A stretch of DNA of 43,265 bases from an uncultured Mycobacterium sp. (GCA_900078375.1 FLQS01000034.1:106144-149408); one strand, 5' to 3'. Shown: positions 31,212 through 40,026, counted from the stretch's first letter. Translations and numbers: made by a program. Notes: generated by a model not told the origin, from the sequence alone.

Positions 31212-32108
31212 CTACTTCCGCACATACAGGCGCAACGTGACATAGGCGGTGAGACCCGACATCGCCAGACCAACACCGGTCATCCACGGCGCGACATAGA
31301 CGGCAATGTCCCGCCAGTCGACGCGGGCGACCAGATTCGCCGCATAGAACTGCTTGAGGGCGTCATCCAAGAAGAACGCTTGCACCACGACCAGCCCGAC
31401 AACCGCGATGACGACACCGATAAACGCCGCCAGCATGGCCTCCAACAGGAACGGCAGCTGGGTGTACCAGCGTGTCGCACCCACCATCCGCATGATGCCG
31501 ATCTCGGTACGCCGGGTGTAGGCCGCCACTTGAACCATGTTGGCGATCAACAGAACCGCGCCGACAGCCTGCACCACGGCGACCGCGAATGTGACGGCGG
31601 ACAACGCGTCGAGCACAGCGAACAGCCGGTCGATCAAATCCTTCTGGTTGAGGATCCCGCGCACGCCGGGCTGACCTTGCATCGCCTTGTCGAAATCCTC
31701 GTGCTCGTCCGGATTGTCGAGCTTGACGACGAACGACGCCGGGAACTTGTCCTTCGTCGCGTCCTTGGCGAGCTGCGGCAGCTTCACCAACGCGAAGTTG
31801 TACGCGTCCGTCTGATTGAGGAATCGCACCGACTTGACGTCGTTACGCGCTTCGATCTTGGCGCGCAACGCCTTACACAAATCGCCGTCGCACGTCTGGT
31901 CGTTGGACGAGATGTCGTCGGTCAGAAACACCTGGCTCTCGACGCGGTCGAGATAGATGTGACGCGACTGCTCGGCCATGCGCAGCACCAGCAGACCACC
32001 GCCAAACAAACCGAGCGAGATCGCCGTGGTCAGGATCATCGCCACGGTCATGGTGACGTTGCGGCGAAGTCCGGTGAGGACCTCGTTGATCAGGAAGCCG
32101 AAGCGCAC
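31212..32108 (-). CDS. ftsX: Cell-division permease FtsX
   Basis: A 298-residue FtsX with four membrane helices: one near residues 20-45 and three in the C-terminal half. The extracellular loop after helix 1 has a Cys pair in 'DQTCDGDLC' (about 70-78), as in the FtsX ectodomain that activates peptidoglycan hydrolases of the RipC type. The typical 'RRTEIGIMRMVGATRWYTQLPFLLEA' region is present. GTG 32108 is directly next to the ftsE stop. With FtsE it forms an ABC-type complex that couples ATP use to septal wall cleavage. Confidence 0.95.
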   Translation of the reverse strand: MRFGFLINEVLTGLRRNVTMTVAMILTTAISLGLFGGGLLVLRMAEQSRHIYLDRVESQVFLTDDISSNDQTCDGDLCKALRAKIEARNDVKSVRFLNQTDAYNFALVKLPQLAKDATKDKFPASFVVKLDNPDEHEDFDKAMQGQPGVRGILNQKDLIDRLFAVLDALSAVTFAVAVVQAVGAVLLIANMVQVAAYTRRTEIGIMRMVGATRWYTQLPFLLEAMLAAFIGVVIAVVGLVVVQAFFLDDALKQFYAANLVARVDWRDIAVYVAPWMTGVGLAMSGLTAYVTLRLYVRK

Positions 32109-32798
32109 TTAACGATCCATTCCGTAGATACCACGCTTCTCATCGCGGACGAGCCTGCCCAAGGACAGCTCCACCACACGCTGACGCATGGAGTCGACGA
32201 TGTGGTGGTCGTGGGTGGCCATCACAACTGTGGTGCCCGTCCGGTTGATCCGTTCGAGCAGGTCCATGATGTCCTTGCTGGTTTCCGGGTCCAGGTTGCC
32301 GGTGGGCTCGTCGGCCAGCAGCACCAGCGGCCGGTTGACGAAGGCCCGGGCGATCGCCACGCGCTGCTGCTCACCACCGGACAGCTCAGCCGGCAGCCGG
32401 TTGGCCTTTCCTGACAGACCCACCATTTCGAGCACGTCGGGCACCACCCGGTTGATGGTGTCGGGCTTCTTGCCGATCACCTCGAGCGCGAAGGCCACGT
32501 TCTCGAACACGGTCTTCTGCTGCAGCAGCCGGAAGTCCTGGAACACGCAACCGATCACCTGGCGCAGCTTGGGGACGTGCCGGCCCGAGAGCTTGTTGAC
32601 GTGGAACTTCGACACCTGAAGCTCACCCGAGGTGGGGGTCTCCTCGGCCAGCAGCAACCGCATGAAAGTCGACTTGCCCGAACCCGACGGGCCGATGAGG
32701 AAGACGAACTCACCCTTGTCGATCTTGACGCTGACATTGTCCAGCGCTGGCCGTGCCGACGACTTGTACTGCTTGCTGACATGGTCAAGGGTGATCAT
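32109..32798 (-). CDS. ftsE: Cell-division ATPase FtsE
   Basis: A 229-residue ABC ATPase. Walker A is 'GPSGSGKST' (about 36-44), the Q loop is 'CVFQDFRLL', the signature is 'LSGGEQQR' and Walker B is 'LVLLADEPTGNLD'. The switch His is in 'MATHDHHIVD'. The start is ATG 32798; GTG 32801 one codon earlier is possible. It is followed at once by ftsX. The sequence from 'MITLDHVSKQYKSSARPALD' is nearly the form I recall for the mycobacterial protein. FtsE drives the FtsX permease at the division site. Confidence 0.96.
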   Translation of the reverse strand: MITLDHVSKQYKSSARPALDNVSVKIDKGEFVFLIGPSGSGKSTFMRLLLAEETPTSGELQVSKFHVNKLSGRHVPKLRQVIGCVFQDFRLLQQKTVFENVAFALEVIGKKPDTINRVVPDVLEMVGLSGKANRLPAELSGGEQQRVAIARAFVNRPLVLLADEPTGNLDPETSKDIMDLLERINRTGTTVVMATHDHHIVDSMRQRVVELSLGRLVRDEKRGIYGMDR

Positions 32799-32828
32799 CA
32801 CGGCACGCCAGTGTAGCCGTCCGGCTGA

Positions 32829-33293
32829 TTACTGCGTCGGAGCCGCGGGCGTGAGCATCGGGCCCTGCCCCGGCGCCGGCGACGGAATCGGCGTGGGTGT
32901 CGGCGTCGGCAGCCCCGGTATTTGGAACGGCGGCGGCGCCACCGACGTGGTCGTAGTCGGCGAGGTCGGTGGGGTCGGCGACGTCTCCGAGGTGGTCGGC
33001 TCCGTCGTCTCCGTCGTGGTCGTGGTCGTGGTCGTCGGCGGCGTCGTCGTCGTCCTGATGGTCGTCCGTACCTCGGTGCGCGGCACCCAGGTATAGGAGG
33101 GGTCGGGGATGAAGCCCGGCGGCACCACCTGGTTGGCCGGTTCCGGAGCTGGCGGCGCGGGCTGGTAGGTCACATACAGCCACCAGACCGCGATGAACGC
33201 AGCCAGCAGCGCGGCGGTGGAGGTGCGCACCCGTCCCCACAGGATGTAGTGCGGCCAGCCGCGGCCCTCTCTGCGCGTCGGCGTCAACTTCAC
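32829..33293 (-). CDS. Pro/Thr-rich single-pass membrane protein (Rv3103c-like)
   Basis: A 154-residue protein. A short basic N-terminus is followed by one membrane helix (about residues 27-45, 'AALLAAFIAVWWLYVTY'). The rest is an extracytoplasmic low-complexity region: 'PAPPAPEPANQ', 'PGFIPDPSYTWVPRTEVRT', then a Thr-rich stretch with up to eight Thr in a row and a Pro-rich end. GTG 33293 overlaps the mscS stop (GTGA). Position and character match, from memory, the proline-rich membrane protein Rv3103c upstream of ftsE. The role is unknown; the long Thr/Pro tail may span the wall or be O-mannosylated. Confidence 0.8.
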   Translation of the reverse strand: MKLTPTRREGRGWPHYILWGRVRTSTAALLAAFIAVWWLYVTYQPAPPAPEPANQVVPPGFIPDPSYTWVPRTEVRTTIRTTTTPPTTTTTTTTETTEPTTSETSPTPPTSPTTTTSVAPPPFQIPGLPTPTPTPIPSPAPGQGPMLTPAAPTQ

Positions 33294-34264
33294 TTCGGCG
33301 TCCCCGCGCCCTGGGTCTCCTCGGCACCGCCCGCGGTGGCCGGGTGCACGATGGCCTCGACCATCGGCGAGCCATCGGACGGGCTGGCGATGCCGGCACG
33401 CATCAACGCGGCGATCAACAGCACGCGAAGCTTGCGGCCGACCTCGAACTGCTTGCCGGGCAGCGTGCGCGCCACCATGCGCAGATTCACGGTGTCGAGT
33501 TCGATGCTTTCCACCCCCATCAGCTGCGGGGCGTCCAGGAGAAGATCCCTCAGCCCGGGATCGGCGATCGCCTTTTCCGACACCCCATGCAGCACGTCGT
33601 TGACCCGATTGAGGTCTGCGGTGGTCGGCACCGGGATGTCGATGACGGCCCGCGCCCAGTCCTTGGACAAGTTCTGGGTCTTGACGATCTGCCCGTTGGG
33701 GATGGTGAGCACTTCGCCTTCCGACGACCGCAGTTTGGTCACCCGCAGCGTGACGTCCTCGACGGTGCCCGTCGCCTCCTTGGCGATGCCGGCCACCGTC
33801 AGCGACACCAAATCACCGAAGCCGTACTGCTTTTCGGTGATGATGAAGAACCCGGACAGCAGGTCCTGCACGATGCGCTGAGCGCCGAAGCCCAGGGCCG
33901 CACCCAGAACCGCCGCGGGGGCGACCAGTGAGCTGACCGGAATCGCGAGTATGTCGGTGGCATCCACCACCACCACGACGCCCAACAGTGCGATCGCCAC
34001 GTAGGAGATGACCGAGGCCACGGCCTGACGATGCTTGGCGCTTTCCGAGCGGACCAGTGCGTCGCTCTCCTGGAAGTCGGCGTCGATGCGCCGGGAGATC
34101 TTCTGTGCCGACCAGTTGATGAACCGGGCCGCCAGCAGACCGCCGAGGACCAGCAGGGTGATCCGGAGACCCCTGGTCAGGATCCACTCGCCGATGGTGC
34201 CATGCCAGAAGTCATGCCAGCGATCAGCGAACGGGAACGCCAGGTAGCTAGTCGTCTTCGTCAT
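33290..34264 (-). CDS. MscS-family small-conductance mechanosensitive channel
   Basis: A 324-residue MscS-type channel. It has membrane helices at about 30-50, 85-105 and 110-135. The pore helix and hinge are 'APAAVLGAALGFGAQRIVQDLLSGFFIITEKQYGFGDLV', the family's strongest motif. The beta domain follows with 'ATGTVEDVTLRVTKLRSSEGEVLTIPNGQIVKTQNLSKDW'. It relieves osmotic pressure or releases small solutes. ATG 34264 lies inside the prfB 3' end (17-base overlap), and the stop overlaps the next gene. Gene order prfB-mscS-Pro-rich-ftsE matches Rv3105c-Rv3102c as I recall it. Confidence 0.9.
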   Translation of the reverse strand: MTKTTSYLAFPFADRWHDFWHGTIGEWILTRGLRITLLVLGGLLAARFINWSAQKISRRIDADFQESDALVRSESAKHRQAVASVISYVAIALLGVVVVVDATDILAIPVSSLVAPAAVLGAALGFGAQRIVQDLLSGFFIITEKQYGFGDLVSLTVAGIAKEATGTVEDVTLRVTKLRSSEGEVLTIPNGQIVKTQNLSKDWARAVIDIPVPTTADLNRVNDVLHGVSEKAIADPGLRDLLLDAPQLMGVESIELDTVNLRMVARTLPGKQFEVGRKLRVLLIAALMRAGIASPSDGSPMVEAIVHPATAGGAEETQGAGTPK

Positions 34265-35369
34265 CTCGTCGGTTGCGCCAGCGGATCCCCGCCTCGAGGA
34301 ATCCGTCGATGTCCCCATCCAGTACCGCCGAAGGACTGCCGACCTCGTACTCGGTGCGCAGATCCTTGACCATTTGGTAGGGGTGCAGAACGTAGGAGCG
34401 CATCTGATTGCCCCAGGAGCTGCCGCCGTCGCCCTTGAGCGCGTCCATCTCGGCACGCTCTTCCTTGCGCTTGCGTTCCAGGAGTTTGGCCTGCAGGACG
34501 CGCATCGCCGACACCTTGTTCTGCAGCTGCGACTTCTCGTTCTGGCAGGTGACGACGATGCCGGTGGGAATATGGGTGAGCCGGACCGCCGAGTCGGTGG
34601 TGTTGACCGACTGGCCGCCCGGGCCACTGGAGCGGTAGACGTCCACGCGCACATCCTGCTCGGGAATGTCGATGTGGTCGGTGGTCTCGGTCACGGGAAG
34701 CACCTCAACATCGGCGAACGACGTCTGACGGCGGTTCTGGTTGTCGAACGGGCTGATCCGCACCAGTCGGTGGGTGCCCTGTTCGACCGATAGCGTGCCG
34801 TAGGCGTACGGGGCGTGCACCGCGAACGTCGCGCTCTTGATGCCGGCCTCTTCGGCGTAGGAGGTGTCGAAGACCTCGACCGAGTAGTTGTGCTGCTCGG
34901 CCCACCGGATATACATCCGCATCAGCATCTCGGCCCAATCGGCGGCGTCCACCCCGCCGGCGCCGGAGCGGATGGTCACCAGCGCCTCGCGCTCGTCGTA
35001 CTCACCGGACAGCAGCGTCCGGACCTCCATCGCCTCGACGTCGGCCTGCAACGACTTCAGCTCGGCGTCGGCCTCGGCCAGGGCATCCGCGGCGCCAGCG
35101 CCTTCTTCTTCGGCGGCCATCTCATAGAGCACCGGCAGGTCGTCGAGGCGCCCACGCAGGCCCTCGACACGACGCAACTCACCCTGGGCATGGGACAGCT
35201 CACTGGTGACGCTCTGGGCGTGGCTCTGGTCGTTCCACAGATTCGGGTCGGCGGCCTCGTGCTCGAGCTTCTCGATCTTCGCGCGCAGACCATCGACGTC
35301 CAGCACTCGTTCCACCGTCGTCAAGGTGGAATCGAGGGCGGCGATATCTGACTGACGATCGAGGTCCAC
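34248..35369 (-). CDS. prfB: Peptide chain release factor 2
   Basis: A 373-residue RF2. The N-terminal helical domain 1 is followed by 'IRSGAGGVDAADWAEMLMRMY'. The stop-recognition tripeptide is SPF in 'LVRISPFDNQNRRQTSF', and the GGQ motif in 'YRSSGPGGQSVNTTDSAVRLTH' enters the peptidyl-transferase centre. It terminates at UGA and UAA. The frame is uninterrupted from GTG 35369, so the programmed frameshift found in E. coli prfB is absent, as is usual for actinobacteria. It heads the leftward string to smpB and is divergent from fprA. Confidence 0.96.
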   Translation of the reverse strand: MDLDRQSDIAALDSTLTTVERVLDVDGLRAKIEKLEHEAADPNLWNDQSHAQSVTSELSHAQGELRRVEGLRGRLDDLPVLYEMAAEEEGAGAADALAEADAELKSLQADVEAMEVRTLLSGEYDEREALVTIRSGAGGVDAADWAEMLMRMYIRWAEQHNYSVEVFDTSYAEEAGIKSATFAVHAPYAYGTLSVEQGTHRLVRISPFDNQNRRQTSFADVEVLPVTETTDHIDIPEQDVRVDVYRSSGPGGQSVNTTDSAVRLTHIPTGIVVTCQNEKSQLQNKVSAMRVLQAKLLERKRKEERAEMDALKGDGGSSWGNQMRSYVLHPYQMVKDLRTEYEVGSPSAVLDGDIDGFLEAGIRWRNRRDDEDD

Positions 35370-35531
35370 GGGTTCTCAGGGTACCGGCGTCGCGACACGT
35401 TGTGATCCACGGCGGCTGCTGGGACTTCTGGGGTGGTTGAGCCGATCGCGCGTCTAACATCACATTCGTAACCAGGAGTGTGCGCCGCGCAGCCCCATGC
35501 GCGCAGCCGAGTCCGGACAGAAAGCGCGAGA

Positions 35532-36899
35532 ATGCGTCCTTACTATGTCGCGATCGTCGGTGCGGGACCCTCGGGATACTTCGCGGCGGCGTCGCTGCTG
35601 AAGTTCGCCGACGGCTCTGCCACCGCCGGTGGACCGGATGTGCACGTCGACATGCTCGAGATGCTGCCCACCCCGTGGGGTCTGGTGCGCTCCGGGGTGG
35701 CGCCGGATCATCCGAAGATCAAATCGATCAGCAACACCTTCGAGAAGACGGCGAATGACCCGCGGTTCCGTTTCTTCGGCAACATCACCGTCGGCAAGGA
35801 CGTCCAGGCCGCCGAGCTGACCGAACACTACGACGCGGTGGTCTACGCCGTCGGCGCCCAGTCCGATCGGGCGCTGCGCATCCCCGGCGAGGAGTTGGCC
35901 GGCAGTGTGGCTGCCGTCGACTTCGTCGGCTGGTACAACGCGCACCCGCACTTCGAGGAGATGAAGCCCGACATCACCGGCGGCCGCGCCGTCGTGGTCG
36001 GCAACGGCAACGTCGCCATCGACGTCGCGCGCATCCTGGTCACCGATCCCGACGTATTGGCCAATACCGATATCGCGGACCACGCGCTGCAGTCACTGCA
36101 CGACCGGGGTGTCGAGGAGGTGATCATCCTGGGTCGGCGCGGTCCGCTGCAGTCCGCGATCACCACACTGGAGATGCGCGAGCTCGGCGAGCTCGAGGGC
36201 GTCGACGTGGTGATAGATCCGGCGGACCTGGCTGACATCACCGACGAGGACGCCGAGGCGGCAGGCAAGATCGCCAAGGCCAACATCAAGGTGCTGCGGG
36301 CTTACGCCGAGCGACCGCACACCGAGGGGCATCGGCGCATCGTGTTCCGCTTCCGGACGTCGCCGATCGAGATCCATGGCACCGAGCGGGTCGAAGAAAT
36401 CGTCTTGGGCCGCAACGAGCTGGTCTCCGACGAGAGCGGACGCGTCGTCGCCAAGGACACCGGCGAGCGCGAGTCGCTGCCCGTCCAGCTCGTCGTGCGC
36501 GCGGTCGGCTACAAGGGCGTCCCGGTCCCCGGCGTGCCCTTCGACGAGAGTTCGGGCACCATCCCGCATGAGGACGGCCGCATCGCCGGCAGCGCCAACG
36601 AATACGTTGTCGGCTGGATCAAGCGAGGCCCGTCGGGAATCATCGGCACCAACAAGAAGGACTCCCAGGACACCGTCGACACCCTGCTCGCCGACCTTGG
36701 CCGCGCGCAGCTGGCCGAGGTCGGGCCGGATTACGCCGACGAACTGGTCCGGTGGCTGGTGGACCGGCAGCCGAAGCTGGTGACCGACGACCATTGGCAG
36801 CTCATCGACGCCTACGAACGCTCGTCCGGCGAACCGCACGGCCGGCCGCGGGTGAAGGTCGCCAACGTCGCCGAGCTACTCCGCATCGGCCACGGGTAG
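35532..36899 (+). CDS. fprA: NADPH-ferredoxin reductase FprA
   Basis: A 455-residue flavoprotein of the adrenodoxin-reductase type. The FAD site is 'VAIVGAGPSGYFAAASLL' (about 5-22). The NADP site is 'AVVVGNGNVAIDVARIL' (about 155-171). 'LPTPWGLVRSGVAPDHPKIKSI' and 'NEYVVGWIKRGPSGIIGTNKKDSQDT' are hallmark family blocks. It passes electrons from NADPH to ferredoxins that serve cytochromes P450 and other enzymes. The sequence matches what I recall of M. tuberculosis FprA almost block for block. ATG 35532 is used. It is divergent from prfB, with a 162-base intergenic gap in which I find no clear promoter. Confidence 0.95.
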   Translation: MRPYYVAIVGAGPSGYFAAASLLKFADGSATAGGPDVHVDMLEMLPTPWGLVRSGVAPDHPKIKSISNTFEKTANDPRFRFFGNITVGKDVQAAELTEHYDAVVYAVGAQSDRALRIPGEELAGSVAAVDFVGWYNAHPHFEEMKPDITGGRAVVVGNGNVAIDVARILVTDPDVLANTDIADHALQSLHDRGVEEVIILGRRGPLQSAITTLEMRELGELEGVDVVIDPADLADITDEDAEAAGKIAKANIKVLRAYAERPHTEGHRRIVFRFRTSPIEIHGTERVEEIVLGRNELVSDESGRVVAKDTGERESLPVQLVVRAVGYKGVPVPGVPFDESSGTIPHEDGRIAGSANEYVVGWIKRGPSGIIGTNKKDSQDTVDTLLADLGRAQLAEVGPDYADELVRWLVDRQPKLVTDDHWQLIDAYERSSGEPHGRPRVKVANVAELLRIGHG

Positions 36900-36902
36900 C
36901 GA

Positions 36903-38087
36903 TCAGACCTCGCACGCCTCCGGCTCGCGGGACAGACCACCAACCGGACCGGCGGTGCGAGCGATGAGCGGCGTACACGCGGCGGCCAGGGCCAGGGCAG
37001 CCGAGGCCATGACGACAGCGAACGGGCTGTAACTGTCTGCGATCACGCCACCGAGCGCGGTGCCCAGGGCACCACCAGCCAGCGCGCCACTATTGAGCCA
37101 CCCGAACGCCTCTGCGGTCGAGTGTTCGGCGATCTGGTGCGACACCATCACGTACAGCGCCGCGAGTGCGGGCGCGAAGCCCAGCCCGGACGCGAACAAC
37201 GCGGCAAGTTGCAGACCATAGCCGTCGACCACCCCGAACAGCGCCGTACCGGCGGCGACGACCGCCATCGACAGAGCAAGACCGCGCACACCCAGGTGGC
37301 GATGCCCGAACAACACGCCGCCGAGCAGCGAGCCGAGGCCGGTCGCCGCGAGCGCCACGCCGGCCGAGAGGTTGTGGTTGCCGAACAGGGCGAGCACGCC
37401 GACTTCCAGGGCCGTGAACGACGCGACCAGCGCGAGGCTGGCGACCATGGCCAGAATCACCGCACGGTTGGCCAGGACCTTGCCGAACGCGACCCTGCTG
37501 TTGACGATCGTCGGCCGGAACTTACGAGCACTGAGCAGGAACCAGACGGTCCCCACCACCGTGACCGCCGCGGAAAACAGCAGCGGGATCGCGGTCGATA
37601 TCGCAGACGCGAGGAAGGTTGCGGCCACCGGGCCGATCACCCAAATGAGTTCCTGTGCAGTGGTATCGAGCGCAAACAGCGCACGCAGCCCCTGGCCGGG
37701 CACCATCTGCGGGTACAGCGCACGAACCGCAGGCAACAGCGGCGGCACCGAGGCGCCGATCAGGAATCCCAACACCGCGAGGTACATCGTGGGGACGTGG
37801 ATGAAGGCCAGCGCCAGCATGCTGATGCCGTTGATCAAGGCGGCCGACACCAGGGTCGGCAGCATCCCGATCCGGCCGAGCAAGCGCGCCGTCATCGGCA
37901 TGGCCACCGCTTCACCGATGCTGGTGAACGCGACGACCGCGCCCGCCACCGCGTACGACCCGGTGCGGGCCTGCACGTGCAGCAGGATCGCCAACGAGAG
38001 CATGCCCAGCGGCAGCCTTGCGAACAGCTGTGAGGCAGTCACATTGACCACGCCCGGAACCCGAACGAGCTCAACGTAGGCACGCAC
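36903..38087 (-). CDS. MFS transporter
   Basis: A 394-residue membrane protein with twelve predicted helices, of the major facilitator superfamily, DHA-like. Segments include 'QLFARLPLGMLSLAILLHVQARTGSYAVAG', 'RLLGRIGMLPTLVSAALINGISMLALAF' and 'FGWLNSGALAGGALGTALGGVIADSYSPFAVV'. GTG 38087 is chosen because GAGGAA lies about nine bases upstream; the frame extends further but would cover the operator. It shares its promoter region with a divergent TetR gene, a typical arrangement for a repressed exporter. The substrate is unknown. It ends three bases after fprA. Confidence 0.88.
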   Translation of the reverse strand: MRAYVELVRVPGVVNVTASQLFARLPLGMLSLAILLHVQARTGSYAVAGAVVAFTSIGEAVAMPMTARLLGRIGMLPTLVSAALINGISMLALAFIHVPTMYLAVLGFLIGASVPPLLPAVRALYPQMVPGQGLRALFALDTTAQELIWVIGPVAATFLASAISTAIPLLFSAAVTVVGTVWFLLSARKFRPTIVNSRVAFGKVLANRAVILAMVASLALVASFTALEVGVLALFGNHNLSAGVALAATGLGSLLGGVLFGHRHLGVRGLALSMAVVAAGTALFGVVDGYGLQLAALFASGLGFAPALAALYVMVSHQIAEHSTAEAFGWLNSGALAGGALGTALGGVIADSYSPFAVVMASAALALAAACTPLIARTAGPVGGLSREPEACEV

Positions 38088-38121
38088 GGTTATCACTTCC
38101 TCAATCGGTTCTAGTTCCCTA

Positions 38122-38149
38122 CCACTGTACCGTCCAGACGGTATAGTGG
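38122..38149. promoter_or_regulatory. Shared operator of the divergent MFS/TetR pair
   Basis: Thirteen-base arms CCACTGTACCGTC and GACGGTATAGTGG flank CA, with a single mismatch. The core TACCGTC-N2-GACGGTA is fully symmetric. TATAGT (38142-38147, plus) and TACAGT (38129-38124, minus) are candidate -10 boxes for the two genes, both inside the palindrome. On the minus strand TTTCCA is 17 bases upstream of TACAGT. A bound TetR dimer would silence both directions. Confidence 0.8.
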
Positions 38150-38169
38150 AAAACGGATAAACTCGGCGG

Positions 38170-38718
38170 ATGACGACCTCGCGTGAGCGCATTCTCGATG
38201 CCTACGCCGACGCACTGGCCGTCGACGGGGAGCGCCACGCCACGCTGGACGCGGTGGCAGCACGTGCCGGGGTGTCCAAGGGCGGCCTGCTCTACCACTT
38301 CCCGGCCAAGGATCAGCTCGCCGAGGCGCTCTGTGATCGATTGATCGCCCTGGCCGCCGACGATGTCGAGAAGATGCGCAACGCGCCCGACGGACCCGCC
38401 CGGCATTACATCCGCACGTCGCACTACGCGAACACACCGCTGGACCGCACCCTGGTCGCGGTCGCCCGGCTACAGCAGGCCGGCGATCCCCAGGCCCGTG
38501 CGGCGATCGAGATGATTTCCGACCAATGGTTGAGCGTGCTGACCGAGGCACTCGGCGACCGCGACGTCGCGCGCACGATCAAGCTGATCGGCGACGGCCT
38601 CTATCACCACGCACTGTTCAGCGCACTCGGCGGCCAGCCGCGAACCGAACTCGACGAGGGACTGCTCGCGGTGATCGACCGCATCATCGACCAGTGCGCG
38701 GACGCGCCGCGAACTTAG
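38170..38718 (+). CDS. TetR-family repressor divergent from the MFS transporter
   Basis: A 182-residue regulator. The helix-turn-helix domain is 'RERILDAYADALAVDGERHATLDAVAARAGVSKGGLLYHFPAKDQLAEAL' (about 5-54), with the standard 'GVSKGGLLYHFPAKD' recognition segment. The effector domain is of the TetR_C type ('DGLYHHALFSALGG'). It lies 20 bases past a 28-bp palindrome it probably binds. By context it represses the MFS gene and itself until an exported compound binds. The stop overlaps that of the next gene as TTAG. Confidence 0.88.
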   Translation: MTTSRERILDAYADALAVDGERHATLDAVAARAGVSKGGLLYHFPAKDQLAEALCDRLIALAADDVEKMRNAPDGPARHYIRTSHYANTPLDRTLVAVARLQQAGDPQARAAIEMISDQWLSVLTEALGDRDVARTIKLIGDGLYHHALFSALGGQPRTELDEGLLAVIDRIIDQCADAPRT

Positions 38719-39038
38719 TGCGGCGCGGCGGGCGCGAAAGACCAGTTGTCTGGATTTTTCGGCGAGTACGCCACCGGAATGAGTTGCCCCATCGTCGGCC
38801 AGTTGTTCACGTCGACCGCCATCCGCGTATAGACCACGTGCTCGTTGACCGTGGGACCGTTGATGACGCCACTGATCGTGACGTACTGGTCCCCGCTCGC
38901 GCCCGGGCGCGGGCTCACCCCAGTCACCAGCAGCGTGCCCTGCGCCACCTCACCGCGTGGGCCGCGGCGCATGAAGCGCGGGGCCAGAACGAGGACCAGC
39001 GCACCGACGATCAGCAGTATCACCGCGAATTCCCACAT
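38715..39038 (-). CDS. Small membrane-anchored protein
   Basis: A 107-residue protein. An N-terminal hydrophobic helix (about 3-22, 'FAVILLIVGALVLVLAPRFM') is followed by the basic loop 'RRGPRG', which suggests the C-terminal part is cytoplasmic. That part, 'GTLLVTGVSPRPGASGDQYVTISGVINGPTVNEHVVYTRMAVDVNNWPTMGQLIPVAYSPKNPDNW', reads as a compact beta domain. I do not recognise a named family, although similar short actinobacterial proteins exist. ATG 39038 is the best start, with a weak ribosome site; the frame is open to 39677 but that would overlap hisN. It converges on the TetR gene and is divergent from hisN. Confidence 0.7.
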   Translation of the reverse strand: MWEFAVILLIVGALVLVLAPRFMRRGPRGEVAQGTLLVTGVSPRPGASGDQYVTISGVINGPTVNEHVVYTRMAVDVNNWPTMGQLIPVAYSPKNPDNWSFAPAAPH

Positions 39039-39126
39039 GCGGCCATGGTAGGACTGCTGCCATGAGCGACGCTTGCGGAGCGAATCAACAGCAGACATGC
39101 GGCACCCGAGCCTGCGGGGGGGCCGC

Positions 39127-39918
39127 ATGAGCGGCCACGGTGTACAGGCAGACCTCTCGGTGGCGATGGAACTCGCCGACCGGGCTGACGCGATCACCCT
39201 CGACCGGTTTGGGGCGCTGGATCTGCGCGTCGAGACCAAACCCGACCTGACCCCGGTCACCGACGCCGACGAAGCCGTCGAGGCCGAATTGCGCGAGATC
39301 CTGTCTCGTGAGCGCCCCGACGACGCCGTTCTCGGCGAGGAGTACGGCGGGACGGCCGCCTTCGGCGGCAGGCAGTGGGTGATCGACCCGATCGACGGAA
39401 CCAAGAACTTCGTGCGCGGTGTGCCGGTGTGGGCGAGCCTGATCGCGCTGCTCGAGGACGGCGTGCCGATCGTCGGTGTGGTCAGCGCCCCGGCATTGAA
39501 CCGGCGCTGGTGGGCCGGCCGCGGGCTCGGCGCCTTCGCCAGCACCGGCAGCGGACCGGCACGCAGACTGGCGGTGTCGCGCGTCGCCGACCTGGGATCT
39601 GCCAGCCTGTCGTTTTCCAGCCTGTCAGGGTGGGCCGACGTCGGGCTGCGCGACCGGTTCATCGAGCTGACCGACAACGTGTGGCGGGTGCGGGGCTACG
39701 GCGACTTCTTCAGCTACTGCCTGGTCGCCGAGGGGGCCGTCGACATCGCCGCCGAACCGGAGGTCAAGCTGTGGGACCTGGCCCCACTCGACATCCTGGT
39801 TCGCGAGGCCGGCGGCACCTTCACGAACCTCAATGGGCAGCCCGGTCCCCATGGCAGCCACGCCGTCGCCACCAACGGATTGCTGCACGACGAGACGCTG
39901 GCACGTCTGGCGCGCTGA
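39127..39918 (+). CDS. hisN: Histidinol-phosphatase (inositol-monophosphatase family)
   Basis: A 263-residue magnesium-dependent phosphatase. Metal-site motifs are 'GEEYGG' (about 77-82), 'WVIDPIDGTKNFVRGVPVW' (about 89-107) and 'WDLAPLDILVREAGG' (about 217-231). From memory it matches M. tuberculosis HisN (Rv3137), which removes phosphate from L-histidinol phosphate in histidine synthesis. ATG 39127 with G-rich sequence just upstream is preferred to the in-frame ATGs at 39073 and 39097. In the tuberculosis genome the fadE24-fadE23 pair lies just downstream, as here, with pflA between; here the gap is only 178 bases and holds a promoter region. Confidence 0.9.
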   Translation: MSGHGVQADLSVAMELADRADAITLDRFGALDLRVETKPDLTPVTDADEAVEAELREILSRERPDDAVLGEEYGGTAAFGGRQWVIDPIDGTKNFVRGVPVWASLIALLEDGVPIVGVVSAPALNRRWWAGRGLGAFASTGSGPARRLAVSRVADLGSASLSFSSLSGWADVGLRDRFIELTDNVWRVRGYGDFFSYCLVAEGAVDIAAEPEVKLWDLAPLDILVREAGGTFTNLNGQPGPHGSHAVATNGLLHDETLARLAR

Positions 39919-40026
39919 TACCCGGCGGCGAATTCGACAGGCAGCGTCGGGCGCCCACTCAGTCCTTTGAGCGGACCTGTGACCCACCCAACAAAACCCG
40001 GAGCGCGAACTGGCTCCGAGATCGAC

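Noticed and set aside
32985..33060. Tandem GTCGTG-like repeat
   Set aside because: It is the coding DNA for the Thr run of the membrane protein, not an independent repeat or array.
34248..35369. Possible programmed frameshift in prfB
   Set aside because: The frame is continuous from GTG 35369 and no internal stop near codon 26 is present.
35370..35531. Promoter TTGAGC...TAACAT before fprA
   Set aside because: The hexamers at 35437 and 35455 are only 12 bases apart, too close for a normal promoter.
37122..38033. 303-codon plus-strand open frame opposite the MFS gene
   Set aside because: Gln/Arg/His-rich low-complexity product; the MFS reading has twelve proper helices.
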